Positions 25,961 to 34,706 of a DNA stretch of 64,000 bases are shown here, piece after piece. The stretch covers positions 10,755-74,754 of the forward strand of contig CAZMSO010000015.1 of assembly GCA_964568975.1 (NCBI GenBank), in the 5' to 3' direction. The position numbers were made by a program, and so were the translations under genes. Numbering within the stretch: the first letter of the stretch is position 1; each line of letters begins with the position of its first letter. The notes under the pieces were generated by a model. The model worked only from the letters and a program-made list of their open reading frames with translations. It did not search any database and was not told the origin of the DNA. The stretch is from CAZADA01 sp964568975 (lineage in GTDB: Bacteria; Pseudomonadota; Alphaproteobacteria; Caulobacterales; Maricaulaceae).

Positions 25961-27373
25961 ATGGCTGAAGAACTCTATGACGTCGTGATTATTGGCGGCG
26001 GCCCCGGCGGCTACAATTGCGCCATCCGCGCCGGCCAGCTCGGCCTGAAAGTGGCGTGTGTGGAGAAGCGCGGCCGCCTTGGCGGGACGTGTTTGAACGT
26101 CGGCTGTATCCCGTCGAAAGCGCTGCTGCACGCGTCGGAGTTGTACGAAACGGCGACAACGCAATTCGCGCAGATGGGGATCCAGGTCAATGGCGGTGTT
26201 AAACTGGATTTACCGCAAATGCTCGCGCAGAAAGACGACGCGGTTGACGGCTTGACTAAGGGGGTCGAGTTCCTTTTTAAGAAGAACAAGGTGGATTACA
26301 TTGTCGGTGCTGGTGAAATCGCTGACGCCAACACGGTTGTCGTCACGCCGCTGGATGGCGGCGCGCCCACCAGCCTCGCCGCGAAGACGATTGTGATCGC
26401 CACGGGATCAGAGGTCGCAGGTCTGCCGGGTGTCGAGATCGACGAGGAGCGGGTGGTGTCGTCCACCGGCGCTTTGTCACTCAAGGCGGTGCCGCCGCGT
26501 TTGGCTGTGATTGGCGGCGGCTATATCGGGCTTGAAATGGGTTCGGTGTGGCGGCGTTTGGGTTCCGCGGTGGCGGTGGTGGAGTTCGCTGACCGCATTG
26601 TGCCGGCGATGGATCAAGAGCTGTCAAAGCAGTTCCAACGGGCGCTCGCCAAGCAAGGCATGGTGTTTGAGCTGGGCCACAAAGTGACCCAGGTGGACGC
26701 ATCCGGCGAGGACGTGCGCGTGACGATTGAGCCGGCCGCCGGCGGCGAGGCGCGGGAGCTGGAGGTCGACGTCGTTCTGGTGGCGATCGGGCGTCGTCCG
26801 TATACGGAGGGGCTTGGCCTTGAGACCGTGGGCGTGCGTGTGGACAATCGCGGCTTCATCGAAACCCAAGGCTTCCACACCAGCGTGGCGAACATTTTCG
26901 CTGTCGGCGACTGCATTCACGGGCCGATGCTCGCCCACAAGGCCGAAGACGATGGTGTGGCGGTGGCGGAGATCATCGCCGGTCGCGCCGGCCATGTGAA
27001 TTACGACGTGGTGCCCGGCGTCGTCTATACGCACCCAGAAGTGGCCACGGTGGGCAAAACGGAAGAGCAGCTGAAAGAGGCCGGCGTCCCTTACAAGAAG
27101 GGCAAGTTCCCCTTCATGGCCAATTCCCGCGCCCGCACCAACCATGACACCGATGGCTTTGTGAAGATCTTAGCCCATGCGGAGACGGACGAAGTCCTCG
27201 GCGTCCATATGATGGGAACCGGCGTGGGTGAGATGATCGCGGAATGCGTGCTCGCCATGGAGTTCGGCGCGAGCTCTGAAGACATTGCGCGCACGATCCA
27301 CCCCCATCCGACGATGACGGAAGCGATCCGCCAAGCCGCCATGGGCGTGGAAGGCTGGACGATGCAGGCGTAA
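25961..27373 (+). CDS. lpd: Dihydrolipoamide dehydrogenase (E3)
   Basis: A 470-residue flavoprotein that reoxidises dihydrolipoyl groups of the 2-oxoacid dehydrogenase complexes. FAD motif GGGPGG (12-17), redox pair GTCLNVGC (C44, C49), NAD motif GGGYIGLEMG, FAD motif VGDCIHGPMLAHKA and C-terminal HPHPTMTEA catalytic His are all present. The ATG at 25961 begins the conserved protein, while an in-frame extension to 25811 is Arg/Gly-rich and non-family. It follows sucB at 1.07 kb. Confidence 0.97.
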   Translation: MAEELYDVVIIGGGPGGYNCAIRAGQLGLKVACVEKRGRLGGTCLNVGCIPSKALLHASELYETATTQFAQMGIQVNGGVKLDLPQMLAQKDDAVDGLTKGVEFLFKKNKVDYIVGAGEIADANTVVVTPLDGGAPTSLAAKTIVIATGSEVAGLPGVEIDEERVVSSTGALSLKAVPPRLAVIGGGYIGLEMGSVWRRLGSAVAVVEFADRIVPAMDQELSKQFQRALAKQGMVFELGHKVTQVDASGEDVRVTIEPAAGGEARELEVDVVLVAIGRRPYTEGLGLETVGVRVDNRGFIETQGFHTSVANIFAVGDCIHGPMLAHKAEDDGVAVAEIIAGRAGHVNYDVVPGVVYTHPEVATVGKTEEQLKEAGVPYKKGKFPFMANSRARTNHDTDGFVKILAHAETDEVLGVHMMGTGVGEMIAECVLAMEFGASSEDIARTIHPHPTMTEAIRQAAMGVEGWTMQA

Positions 27374-27408
27374 CGCGCTCGCGGCGCCGTGCGCGAGGGG
27401 CCGCGGGG

Positions 27409-27756
27409 CTAGGTCCGGCGGACGACGGCGCGCCACACGTTGAGGCCCAGCGCGGCGGCCGTCAGCGGCCCAAACACCCATGGTATGGCGCGGGCGAGCG
27501 CGCGCGGTAGAAAGATGTCCTCCACCGGCGCGCCGGGCGGGGTCAGCGCTGCGGCCCAGTCCGAAAAGGGGCAACGCCCGCCATTGGCGATGAGAATCAT
27601 CGTTTCACCGGCGATGACGGCGAGCGCGACCCAGGTTCCGCGACGGTCGCCGCCGACCACGCCGCGCCACAACGCGTAGACAATCAGCCCGGCGAACAGC
27701 GCCGCCAGCAGCGTGTGTGCGGCCTTGATGGCGATGAGGGCGACGTTGGGCGTCAT
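27409..27756 (-). CDS. Small integral membrane protein
   Basis: A 115-residue protein with three to four membrane helices: IKAAHTLLAALFAGLIVYAL, TWVALAVIAGETMILIA and AIPWVFGPLTAAALGLNVW. The conserved-looking segment NGGRCPFSDW between helices resembles small DUF2784-like membrane proteins. Function unknown. It is convergent with lpd. Confidence 0.65.
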   Translation of the reverse strand: MTPNVALIAIKAAHTLLAALFAGLIVYALWRGVVGGDRRGTWVALAVIAGETMILIANGGRCPFSDWAAALTPPGAPVEDIFLPRALARAIPWVFGPLTAAALGLNVWRAVVRRT

Positions 27757-27818
27757 GGCGCGGGGTAACCGCGGATGCCGCCAACGGGAGGCGGTGCGGT
27801 GAGAAGGGCGGGGTGCGG

Positions 27819-28067
27819 ATGGCGGTTCATGACGTCGCGGGCGTCTTCGGCGTGGCGTTGATTGTGACGGCGTATGCGGGACTGCAGCTGGGGCGGCTTG
27901 CTGGAGGCGGCTTCGGCTATTCGCTGGCCAACCTTCTGGGATCAGGGCTGATCCTTGCCTCGCTGCTGCGCAGCTTCAATCTGGCGTCTTTTGTGATTGA
28001 GGCGTTTTGGATCGCCATCAGCGTCATCGGCCTTGTGCGCTGGGCGTGGGCGCGCCGCCGTGATTAA
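27819..28067 (+). CDS. Small membrane protein (CBU_0592-like)
   Basis: An 82-residue protein with three helices (VFGVALIVTAYAGLQLG, YSLANLLGSGLILASLL, FVIEAFWIAISVIGLVR). The pattern YxxxNLxGSxxxxxSLxxxFNxxSFVIExFWxxISxIG matches the CBU_0592 membrane family of unknown function. ATG 27819 is preferred over GTG 27813. Its stop codon overlaps the stop of the convergent flavoenzyme gene by 4 bases. Confidence 0.75.
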   Translation: MAVHDVAGVFGVALIVTAYAGLQLGRLAGGGFGYSLANLLGSGLILASLLRSFNLASFVIEAFWIAISVIGLVRWAWARRRD

Positions 28068-29317
28068 AGCACCTCACGCTGGTGGGCGGTCTCTTTCGTG
28101 GCGAGCGCAAAGCGCGGGTTGGGCGTCTGCGTGCGGCCGAGCGCTAAGTCCGCCATCACGCGCCCAACTTCCGGCCCATGCTTGAAGCCATGGCCGGAGC
28201 CAGCGCCCAAAAGCCATGCCCCCTCGCGGGTGGGGTGGCGGTCCATCAGAAAATCGCCGTTGGAGCTGTTGGCGTACTGACACACGCGGAACTCCGTGAA
28301 GGGCCGCCCCGCCAGCGCCGGGAACCGCCGCGCGGCGAAGTCCTCCAGCACCCGCGCGCCCGTCGCCGTCATGGTGCGGTCGCCGGTTTCGGGATCAAAC
28401 GTCGCGCCATGGGTGTCGCGGGCGATCTTAAAGCCGCGGCCTTCTAGGTCCGGAAACCCGTAATAGAGATCCCCGCCATTGTAATCCGCCCAACCCGGCA
28501 AGGCGTCGGGTCCAAACCGCCCATCGCCGGGGGGCGGGGCGATGTAGGCGACTTCTTGGCGCGTCACGAAGAGGCGCGGCCCCGCCACCTCCGGGAAGAG
28601 CGCGCCAAGCCAGGGCCCGCAGGCGTAAATGACGGCGTCTGCGCGCACGTGATCGCCATTGAGACGCACGGCGTGGCCGTCTTCGGGGTCGGGGACGGCG
28701 TGGGCTTGACGGTACGCGCCGCCGGCCGCCACAAACCGGCGCACAGTGGCGGCGACGCCGCGACGCGCCATCAACGCGCCGAACTCCGGCTCGTAGAGAC
28801 CGAACGCCACGCCGTCGACATCCATCTGCGGCCAGCGGCTGGCGATCTCGCGCGGATCCAGCTCCAAGAGCGGCAAATCCAGCTCGCGATGCACAACCAG
28901 AGAATCCCGTGCGTAGTCCACCATCTCTTGGAACACAAACAGCACGCCGCACGGATGAAAGAGCGGCGTCGATTGCGCGACGGACAACGCTTTCCATTCA
29001 CCGAGCGACGCCAACGCCATCTCCGTGTAAACGCCGTCGCGGCCATAAGCGGAGCGGGTCATGCGGCTTTCCCCGCCGGAGGAGGCGCGCGCATGGGCCG
29101 GCCCCGCCTGATCGACCAGAAGCACGTCCGCCCCGTTGCGGCGCAAATGTTCCGCCGTCCAGGCCCCGAACACGCCCGCGCCGACCACCACGACATAGGG
29201 TTTCGGGCCGCGCCCGGCGGCGGGTGCGTGGGCGGAACCCGCACCACACGCCGCTAAGGAGGCGCTGAGCGAGGCTGCGCCAGCGGCGCTGAGAACTGTT
29301 CGCCGTGTGACTGTCAT
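28064..29317 (-). CDS. FAD-dependent oxidoreductase (sarcosine oxidase-like, DAO fold) with Tat/lipoprotein-type signal
   Basis: A 417-residue protein. The N-terminus MTVTRRTVLSAAGAASLSAS carries a twin-arginine motif and then LAAC (C24), a lipobox, so it looks like a Tat-exported lipoprotein. The FAD motif VGAGVFG begins at 46. SSGGESRMTRSAYG and FRVCQYANSSNGDF resemble monomeric sarcosine oxidase, whose equivalent Cys binds FAD covalently, and GSGHGFKHGPEVG is the C-terminal FAD loop. It probably oxidises a secondary or N-methyl amine, substrate unknown. The ATG at 29317 follows GGAGG. Confidence 0.82.
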   Translation of the reverse strand: MTVTRRTVLSAAGAASLSASLAACGAGSAHAPAAGRGPKPYVVVVGAGVFGAWTAEHLRRNGADVLLVDQAGPAHARASSGGESRMTRSAYGRDGVYTEMALASLGEWKALSVAQSTPLFHPCGVLFVFQEMVDYARDSLVVHRELDLPLLELDPREIASRWPQMDVDGVAFGLYEPEFGALMARRGVAATVRRFVAAGGAYRQAHAVPDPEDGHAVRLNGDHVRADAVIYACGPWLGALFPEVAGPRLFVTRQEVAYIAPPPGDGRFGPDALPGWADYNGGDLYYGFPDLEGRGFKIARDTHGATFDPETGDRTMTATGARVLEDFAARRFPALAGRPFTEFRVCQYANSSNGDFLMDRHPTREGAWLLGAGSGHGFKHGPEVGRVMADLALGRTQTPNPRFALATKETAHQREVL

Positions 29318-29415
29318 GACCACACCCTCCGCGCACCCACGCTCCCCCAACCATGGCGTGAGAGTGTCACATGAGAGCCCAGCTTGTCAGCGGCGTGGTC
29401 CAACGCGCGGCGCGC

Positions 29416-30006
29416 TCAGTCTTGCATTTGCGTGATCACTTCGCTGGCGGTGCGCGCAGCGAGGCGGACATAGGTCTCCGCCTCGTCCGTCGTTACGGCC
29501 CCCAGCACGGCGTGGGCGGCCTTATTGCGCAAAGCCCGCAAGTCAATGAGCACGTCGATCACGTCCCGCGAAACCCCGGCGTCGGCTGCGATGCGCACAG
29601 CTTGGGGCGGCGTCTCCCCGCGGGCGGCGGCGTCGGCGGCCTTGGGCGCGGCGCGCAGGATCGCGCCTTCAACGCTGCGCCAGGCTTCGCTGACGGCCGC
29701 CGTGGGGTGGGCGTCGGCGAGTTCCAGCAACGCTGGCAGCCCGAGCGTTTTCGGTCCAGCGATCGCCGGCGCCGGGCCTTCACGCAGAATGCCTTTTTGG
29801 GTGGTTTCGTGATCGACCTTTTGCTCGACGGCTTGGAGTTTTTTGTGAAACTCAAACGACAGCCCATCCGTCCCGGCTTCGAACTTGGCCAAGCGTTGGA
29901 GCATGGGATCGATCCGCCGCCGAAACATCACAATCAGCAGCATTAAGGAGAGCGGCCAGGCCAAATGGCCTGTCATCGTTGCGATGAAGGTGAGGATGTC
30001 CGCCAC
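29416..30006 (-). CDS. Membrane-anchored HEPN-like protein (RX4H motif)
   Basis: A 196-residue protein starting at GTG 30006, chosen because CAGGGGG lies just upstream. One N-terminal membrane helix (about 12-28, LAWPLSLMLLIVMF) is followed by a charged, coiled-coil-like segment (31-70). The C-terminal all-helical domain has HPTAAVSEAWRSVEGAILRA (100-119) and LRALRNKAAHAV (157-167). R160-x4-H165, with Asn after the Arg, matches the RX4-6H motif of HEPN RNase/DUF4145-like domains. RNase activity is inference. It lies just downstream of flhA on the same strand (73 bases). Confidence 0.6.
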   Translation of the reverse strand: MADILTFIATMTGHLAWPLSLMLLIVMFRRRIDPMLQRLAKFEAGTDGLSFEFHKKLQAVEQKVDHETTQKGILREGPAPAIAGPKTLGLPALLELADAHPTAAVSEAWRSVEGAILRAAPKAADAAARGETPPQAVRIAADAGVSRDVIDVLIDLRALRNKAAHAVLGAVTTDEAETYVRLAARTASEVITQMQD

Positions 30007-30079
30007 GAAAGCCCCCTGCGCGGTGGTGAACCTGCGAAAGAGGAGCCTTGATTCCGCCGCGCCCGCCACGGCGGACGGG

Positions 30080-32230
30080 TCACACCACGCCGACTTGGCG
30101 CAATTTGGCTTTCGGGTGGATTTCGTTCTGGCTCATCACTGCAGCGGTCGGCCGGAAGCGCTCGATCAAGCTGCGCGCATAGGGCCGCACCAACGGGCTG
30201 GTGAGCAGGACCGGCACGTCGCCGCCGCGGCCGGCGGTGTCGAAGGCCTCATTGACGCCGTTCATGAGATCATGAAGCTGCGTCGGCGACAGCGCGAGCT
30301 GACGTTCGCCGCCGTCGCCAATCAGCGCCTCGGCGAACGCGTGCTCCCATTGGGGAGACAGGGTGATGATCGCCACCGCTCCGTCCGGCCCGCGCGCGGC
30401 GTGGCAGATCTGGCGCGCCAGGCGCGCGCGCACGTGCTCTGTGACCTGCATTAAGTCGGTTTGGCCGTTCGCGGCTTCAGCAATGGCCTCCAGGATCGTC
30501 GGCAAATCACGGATCGACACGCGTTCCTTTAACAGGCCCTGCAACACGCGCTGAATGCCGGCGCGCGTGATGAGCTTGGGCGTCATATCCTCAAGGAGTT
30601 TTTGGAGCTGCTCGGGCAAGTCGGCGAGCAGCTTCTCCACCTCCGCGAAGCCCAAGAGCTCCGCCATGTGGTCTTTGATGATTTCAGTGAGATGCGTGAC
30701 CAGCACGGTCGCGGGATCCACCACGGTGTAACCGCGGAACGTCGCTTCCTCCCGCAGCTTTTCTTCAATCCACCGCGCCGGAAGCCCGAAAGCCGGCTCT
30801 TGCACCGGCTCGCCAGGCAAATCCACCGGGCTCCCGGCCGGGTCCATGGCCAGCAAATGGCGCAGCTTCAACGCTCCGTCGCCGGCTTCGATCTCCTTGA
30901 CTCGGATGTGATAGGCCTCATTACCCAGGGCGAGATTGTCCAAAATCCGCACTGACGGCATCACAAAGCCCATGTCTTGGGCGAGCTGTTTGCGCAGGGC
31001 CACGATTTGGTCTGTGAGCTTGCGCCCATCGACATCATTAATCAGCGGTAAGAGCCCGTAGCCGAGCTCGATCTTGAGATCGTCCATCGCGAGCGTGCGC
31101 GCAATCGGTTCTTCTGCGGGCGCGGTCGCGGCGGCGTCGCTCTTCGCCTGGACGTCGTCGTCGGCGGCGGCTGCGGCGGCCTGGGTGCGCGCCCGCCGAT
31201 GCAAGGCGTAAGCGCCATAGCCGGAGGCTGCGCCCATAATCGCAAACGGAATCAGCGGCATGCCGGGCAAGAGTCCCGCCGCCACGCACACGCCCGAGAC
31301 GAGGGCGAGGCCCTGGGGATAGCCGGTAAGCTGGCCCACCAGCGCTTGGTCAGCCGCGCCTTTTACGCCGGCTTTCGACACCAGCATGCCCGCGGCGACG
31401 GAAATGATGAGGGCAGGGATCTGGCTCACCAGCCCGTCGCCCACCGTCAAGCGCGTGTAGGCGTTGGCGGCGTCGCCCAGGCTCATGCCATGCTGAGCGA
31501 GGCCGATGATCATGCCCGCAATGACGTTGATTGCGGTGATGAGGATCCCGGCCATGGCGTCGCCGCGCACGAATTTCGAAGCGCCGTCCATGGAGCCGAA
31601 GAAATTGCTCTCCGCCTCAAGATCCGTGCGGCGCGCGCGCGCCTGCTCCTCGGTGATGAGGCCGGCGGACAAATCAGCGTCGATCGCCATTTGCTTTCCG
31701 GGCATGGCGTCGAGGGTAAACCGCGCCGCGACTTCCGCGATCCGGCCCGACCCCTTGGTGATCACCACGAAATTCACCAGCACCAGGATCATGAACACAA
31801 TGATGCCGATGACGAAATTGCCCTGCATCACAAAGCCGCCGAAGGCCGCGATCACGTCCCCCGCCGCGCCCGGTCCGTTTTGACCATGAGCAAGGATCAG
31901 CCGGGTCGAGGCGATGTTGAGCCCGAGCCTGAGCATGGTCGTGACCAGGAGCACGGTCGGAAAGGAGGTGAACTCAAGCGGCGACTGAATGAAGAGCGCC
32001 GTCATCAGCACGAGCACGGAGAGCGAGATCGACACCACCAGCGCCAGATCCAACAGCCAGCTCGGCATTGGCAGGATCAGCATCAAAATGATGGCGAGCA
32101 CGCCGACGCCAAAACCCACATCCCCGCGCATCAGCGCGCGCGCGAGCCCTCGCGCGGTCAGCGCCGAGGGAGGCGACGCCTCCGCAGCGCCGGCCTCCGC
32201 AGCGAGCGACGGGGCGGGGGCGTCTGCCAT
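30080..32230 (-). CDS. flhA: Flagellar type III export gate protein FlhA
   Basis: FlhA, 716 residues, full length. Eight membrane helices occupy the first half, with the FHIPEP-type loop RFTLDAMPGKQMAIDADLSA. The cytoplasmic nonameric-ring domain with YTVVDPATVLVTHLTEIIKD follows. It docks export chaperones and couples ion flow to flagellar protein export. It is the last gene of the fliF-fliG-fliH-fliN-flbD-flhA order, as in Caulobacter, and starts 9 bases after the flbD stop. Confidence 0.97.
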   Translation of the reverse strand: MADAPAPSLAAEAGAAEASPPSALTARGLARALMRGDVGFGVGVLAIILMLILPMPSWLLDLALVVSISLSVLVLMTALFIQSPLEFTSFPTVLLVTTMLRLGLNIASTRLILAHGQNGPGAAGDVIAAFGGFVMQGNFVIGIIVFMILVLVNFVVITKGSGRIAEVAARFTLDAMPGKQMAIDADLSAGLITEEQARARRTDLEAESNFFGSMDGASKFVRGDAMAGILITAINVIAGMIIGLAQHGMSLGDAANAYTRLTVGDGLVSQIPALIISVAAGMLVSKAGVKGAADQALVGQLTGYPQGLALVSGVCVAAGLLPGMPLIPFAIMGAASGYGAYALHRRARTQAAAAAADDDVQAKSDAAATAPAEEPIARTLAMDDLKIELGYGLLPLINDVDGRKLTDQIVALRKQLAQDMGFVMPSVRILDNLALGNEAYHIRVKEIEAGDGALKLRHLLAMDPAGSPVDLPGEPVQEPAFGLPARWIEEKLREEATFRGYTVVDPATVLVTHLTEIIKDHMAELLGFAEVEKLLADLPEQLQKLLEDMTPKLITRAGIQRVLQGLLKERVSIRDLPTILEAIAEAANGQTDLMQVTEHVRARLARQICHAARGPDGAVAIITLSPQWEHAFAEALIGDGGERQLALSPTQLHDLMNGVNEAFDTAGRGGDVPVLLTSPLVRPYARSLIERFRPTAAVMSQNEIHPKAKLRQVGVV

Positions 32231-32239
32231 GGCGGCGCG

Positions 32240-33634
32240 TCAGCCCGCGCGGCGCGCGCCGGGGGCGGGCACGTCGACGCCGGCGTCCATGTAAGCGCGC
32301 AGCTTGTTGCGCAGCGTGCGGATGGAGATGCCGAGGATGGAGGCCGCGTGCGTGCGGTTGCCGAGACAATGATCCAGGGTGTCGAGGATGAGGGTTTGTT
32401 CAACCTCTGCGACTGTTTTGCCGACCAGGGCGCTTTCCGCCGCACGCGCGGCGGCGCGCGCGGTCTCGTCGGCCGCGGAGAGCGGCGCCGCCTCTGCAAA
32501 CCCGCCAGGCGATCCGTGAGCGGGCGCAAAGGGCGCGGCCGCCGGCGCGCGCAGCGCCTCAACGCCAATCTCAGGCCCTTGGGCGAGCAGGACCGCGCGG
32601 TGCATGGTGTTTTCCAGCTCGCGCACATTGCCCGGCCAGGCCCGCTGTTGCAGCTCCGCTAACGCCGGCGCGGACACAGGCCGCCGGGGCAAGCCGTTGG
32701 CGGCGGCGTATTTGTCGGCGAAGTGGGCGGCCAGCGCTTCAATGTCGCGCGGCCGACGGCGCAGCGGCGGCAAAGCGAGATTGACCACATTGAGCCGGAA
32801 AAAGAGGTCCTGGCGGAAAACGCCTTGGGCGACGGCGTCGGCTAAATTGCGGTTCGAGGTGGCGAGTATGCGGATGTCCACCTTGACGGGCGCGGAGCCG
32901 CCGACCCGGTCGATTTCGCGCTCTTGGATGGCGCGCAAGAGCTTGGCTTGCAAGCGCGCGTCCATTTCCGAGATTTCGTCGAGCAAGAGCGTTCCGCCAT
33001 GGGCTTCTTCGAACTTGCCGATGCGCCGCGCCAGCGCGCCCGTGAAGGCGCCTTTCTCGTGGCCGAACAGTTCCGATTCCAACAAGTTTTCTGGGATCGC
33101 CGCGCAATTGACGGCGATGAACGCTTTGCCGGCGCGGCGCGAGCGTTCATGGACATAGCGGGCCATCACTTCCTTGCCGACGCCGGATTCCCCTGTGATC
33201 AGGATGGGAGCGTCGGACGCCGCGACTTGATCCGCCAGCGCCAGGGTCTCCTGCATGGCCGGGTCGCGGGCGATCAAATCTTGGTTGGTGCGCGAGACCG
33301 CCTCAAGCACGCTGGCGATCAGTTCGGGGTCCGGCGGCAGAGGAATGAACTCTTTCGCGCCGGCGCGAATGGCGGCGGCGGCCTCCTCCGGCGTCGCTTC
33401 AACGCCGCACGCGACCACGGGCGCGACAATGCGCTCGGCGTCATTGGCCGCAATCAGACCGGCGATGTCGAGACCGATGTCGACGAGGAGCAAGTCGGCC
33501 CCGCGGCCGGCGCGCAAGGCGGCGGTCGCGGCGGCCACGTCCGCGACGTGGGCGACTTTCGCGCGCCGCTCCAGCGCGATTTTGGTGGCGGTGGCTAAAT
33601 GCCCGCCAAGGTCGCCGACGATCAAGACTCGCAT
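32240..33634 (-). CDS. flbD: Sigma-54-dependent flagellar transcription activator FlbD
   Basis: The 464-residue product has an N-terminal receiver-like domain (1-115), an AAA+ sigma-54 activation domain with Walker A GESGVGKE, the GAFTGA loop that contacts sigma-54, and SNRNLADAVAQGVFRQDLFFRLNVV, then a Fis-type HTH (HAASILGISIRTLRNKLRAY). In Caulobacter FlbD activates late (hook and filament) sigma-54 promoters and represses fliF. Its presence implies that hook genes here use sigma-54. GAGGA precedes the ATG. Confidence 0.93.
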   Translation of the reverse strand: MRVLIVGDLGGHLATATKIALERRAKVAHVADVAAATAALRAGRGADLLLVDIGLDIAGLIAANDAERIVAPVVACGVEATPEEAAAAIRAGAKEFIPLPPDPELIASVLEAVSRTNQDLIARDPAMQETLALADQVAASDAPILITGESGVGKEVMARYVHERSRRAGKAFIAVNCAAIPENLLESELFGHEKGAFTGALARRIGKFEEAHGGTLLLDEISEMDARLQAKLLRAIQEREIDRVGGSAPVKVDIRILATSNRNLADAVAQGVFRQDLFFRLNVVNLALPPLRRRPRDIEALAAHFADKYAAANGLPRRPVSAPALAELQQRAWPGNVRELENTMHRAVLLAQGPEIGVEALRAPAAAPFAPAHGSPGGFAEAAPLSAADETARAAARAAESALVGKTVAEVEQTLILDTLDHCLGNRTHAASILGISIRTLRNKLRAYMDAGVDVPAPGARRAG

Positions 33635-33650
33635 TCGTGCATCCTCGTCC

Positions 33651-33998
33651 TCAGCCGCCGTCGCCGCTTTTGATGATTTCTGTCATGGTCACGCCTAACC
33701 GCTCGTCGACGACCACGACCTCGCCGCGCGCGACGAGGCGGTTGTTGACGTAAATGTCGATGGCCTCGCCAACGCGCCGGTCGAGTTCGAGCACCGAGCC
33801 GCGGGTGAGCTGCAGAAGCGAGCTCACATCCACTGACGTCTTGCCGAGCACTGCTGAGATTTGCAGCGGCACATCGAACACCGGCGCCAAATCGGTGGCG
33901 ACTTTTTCGCCGATCTCACCGCTGTCATCGAGGGTCGCCGGCAAACTCTCTTGGCCCTCGAAGTCTTGCAAATCCATGGGGTTGTCGTCTTCAGCCAT
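33651..33998 (-). CDS. fliN: Flagellar motor switch protein FliN
   Basis: A 115-residue protein with a C-terminal SpoA domain (FDVPLQISAVLGKTSVDVSS, then LLQLTRGSVLELDRRVGEAI) typical of FliN, part of the C-ring that switches rotation. The ATG at 33998 overlaps the end of fliH by 8 bases, indicating coupling. A further in-frame upstream start would overlap fliH more deeply. Confidence 0.94.
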   Translation of the reverse strand: MAEDDNPMDLQDFEGQESLPATLDDSGEIGEKVATDLAPVFDVPLQISAVLGKTSVDVSSLLQLTRGSVLELDRRVGEAIDIYVNNRLVARGEVVVVDERLGVTMTEIIKSGDGG

Positions 33999-34698
33999 CG
34001 GCGTGATCCCACTCCAGATCCGCATCATTAAACAGGTTCAACGCCGCATCCGGCTCCGCTGCGGTCTCAGACGACGCCGCCTCGCCCGTCCCCGCGTCCG
34101 CGGCCGCCAGCCAGCGCGCGGCGGCCTCGCGAATGAGCGCGAGCGCGTCGTGCGCGCGCTGGGCCGCCATGCCTTCGCGCCACGCAATGCGCACATCCCC
34201 GGGCGCGCCGTCATCGGCCTCCACCACCGCCAACGCGCCCTCAAAGCCCGCCAGCGCGCCCGCGCGCTCAAGCTGCGCGCGCACCGCTTGGGCGTCGGCG
34301 CGCGCCTCGACCTCCACCCGCGGCGCGGCGCGCAGATGCTCAGCGACGTCGCGGAAAAGCGCGATCACGCTGTCTTCGGGAAAGCGCGACAGCGCCGCCC
34401 CCGCCACGCACGTCGCGGCTGCTAAAGCGAGATCGACGGCCTCTTCGCGCAAGGCTTTGGATTCCGCGTCCAAGCGCGTGACGAGCACGCCCAAACGCTC
34501 GGCCACGGCGGCGACGGCGGCGGCCGTGTCGCGCTCAGCGGCGGCCAAGGCGCTGGCTTCGCCCTCCGCGCGGGCGGCGGCCCGCTCGGCCTCCACGTCC
34601 TCGTGAGTGTAGACGGTTTTGCGCGGGGCGGGCGCGTGCAGCACCGCGCCGTCGGCGGCAAATTCCGTCTCAAACAAGTATCTGCGCACAGACGCCAC
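33991..34698 (-). CDS. fliH: Flagellar assembly protein FliH/FlbE
   Basis: A 235-residue Ala/Glu-rich, coiled-coil protein between fliG and fliN, the position of flbE/fliH in Caulobacter. The coil covers about 35-85 (EDVEAERAAARAEGEASALA), followed by a FliH-like C-terminal domain ending LNLFNDADLEW. It binds and restrains the export ATPase FliI. GTG 34698 is preferred because GAGG lies 6 bases upstream. A TTG at 34710 overlapping the fliG stop (TTGA) is the alternative. Confidence 0.83.
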   Translation of the reverse strand: MASVRRYLFETEFAADGAVLHAPAPRKTVYTHEDVEAERAAARAEGEASALAAAERDTAAAVAAVAERLGVLVTRLDAESKALREEAVDLALAAATCVAGAALSRFPEDSVIALFRDVAEHLRAAPRVEVEARADAQAVRAQLERAGALAGFEGALAVVEADDGAPGDVRIAWREGMAAQRAHDALALIREAAARWLAAADAGTGEAASSETAAEPDAALNLFNDADLEWDHADG

Positions 34699-34706
34699 AG
34701 CGAGCC

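Noticed and set aside
27819..29317. Functional meaning of the 4-base overlap of convergent stop codons at 28064-28067
   Set aside because: Tail-to-tail overlaps of this size are common by chance in compact genomes. No antisense regulation is suggested by the sequence.
31199..32662. Long plus-strand open frame (487 codons) opposite flhA and flbD
   Set aside because: It is the antisense shadow of two well-recognised genes in GC-rich DNA. The composition is His/Arg/Asp-rich with no family.
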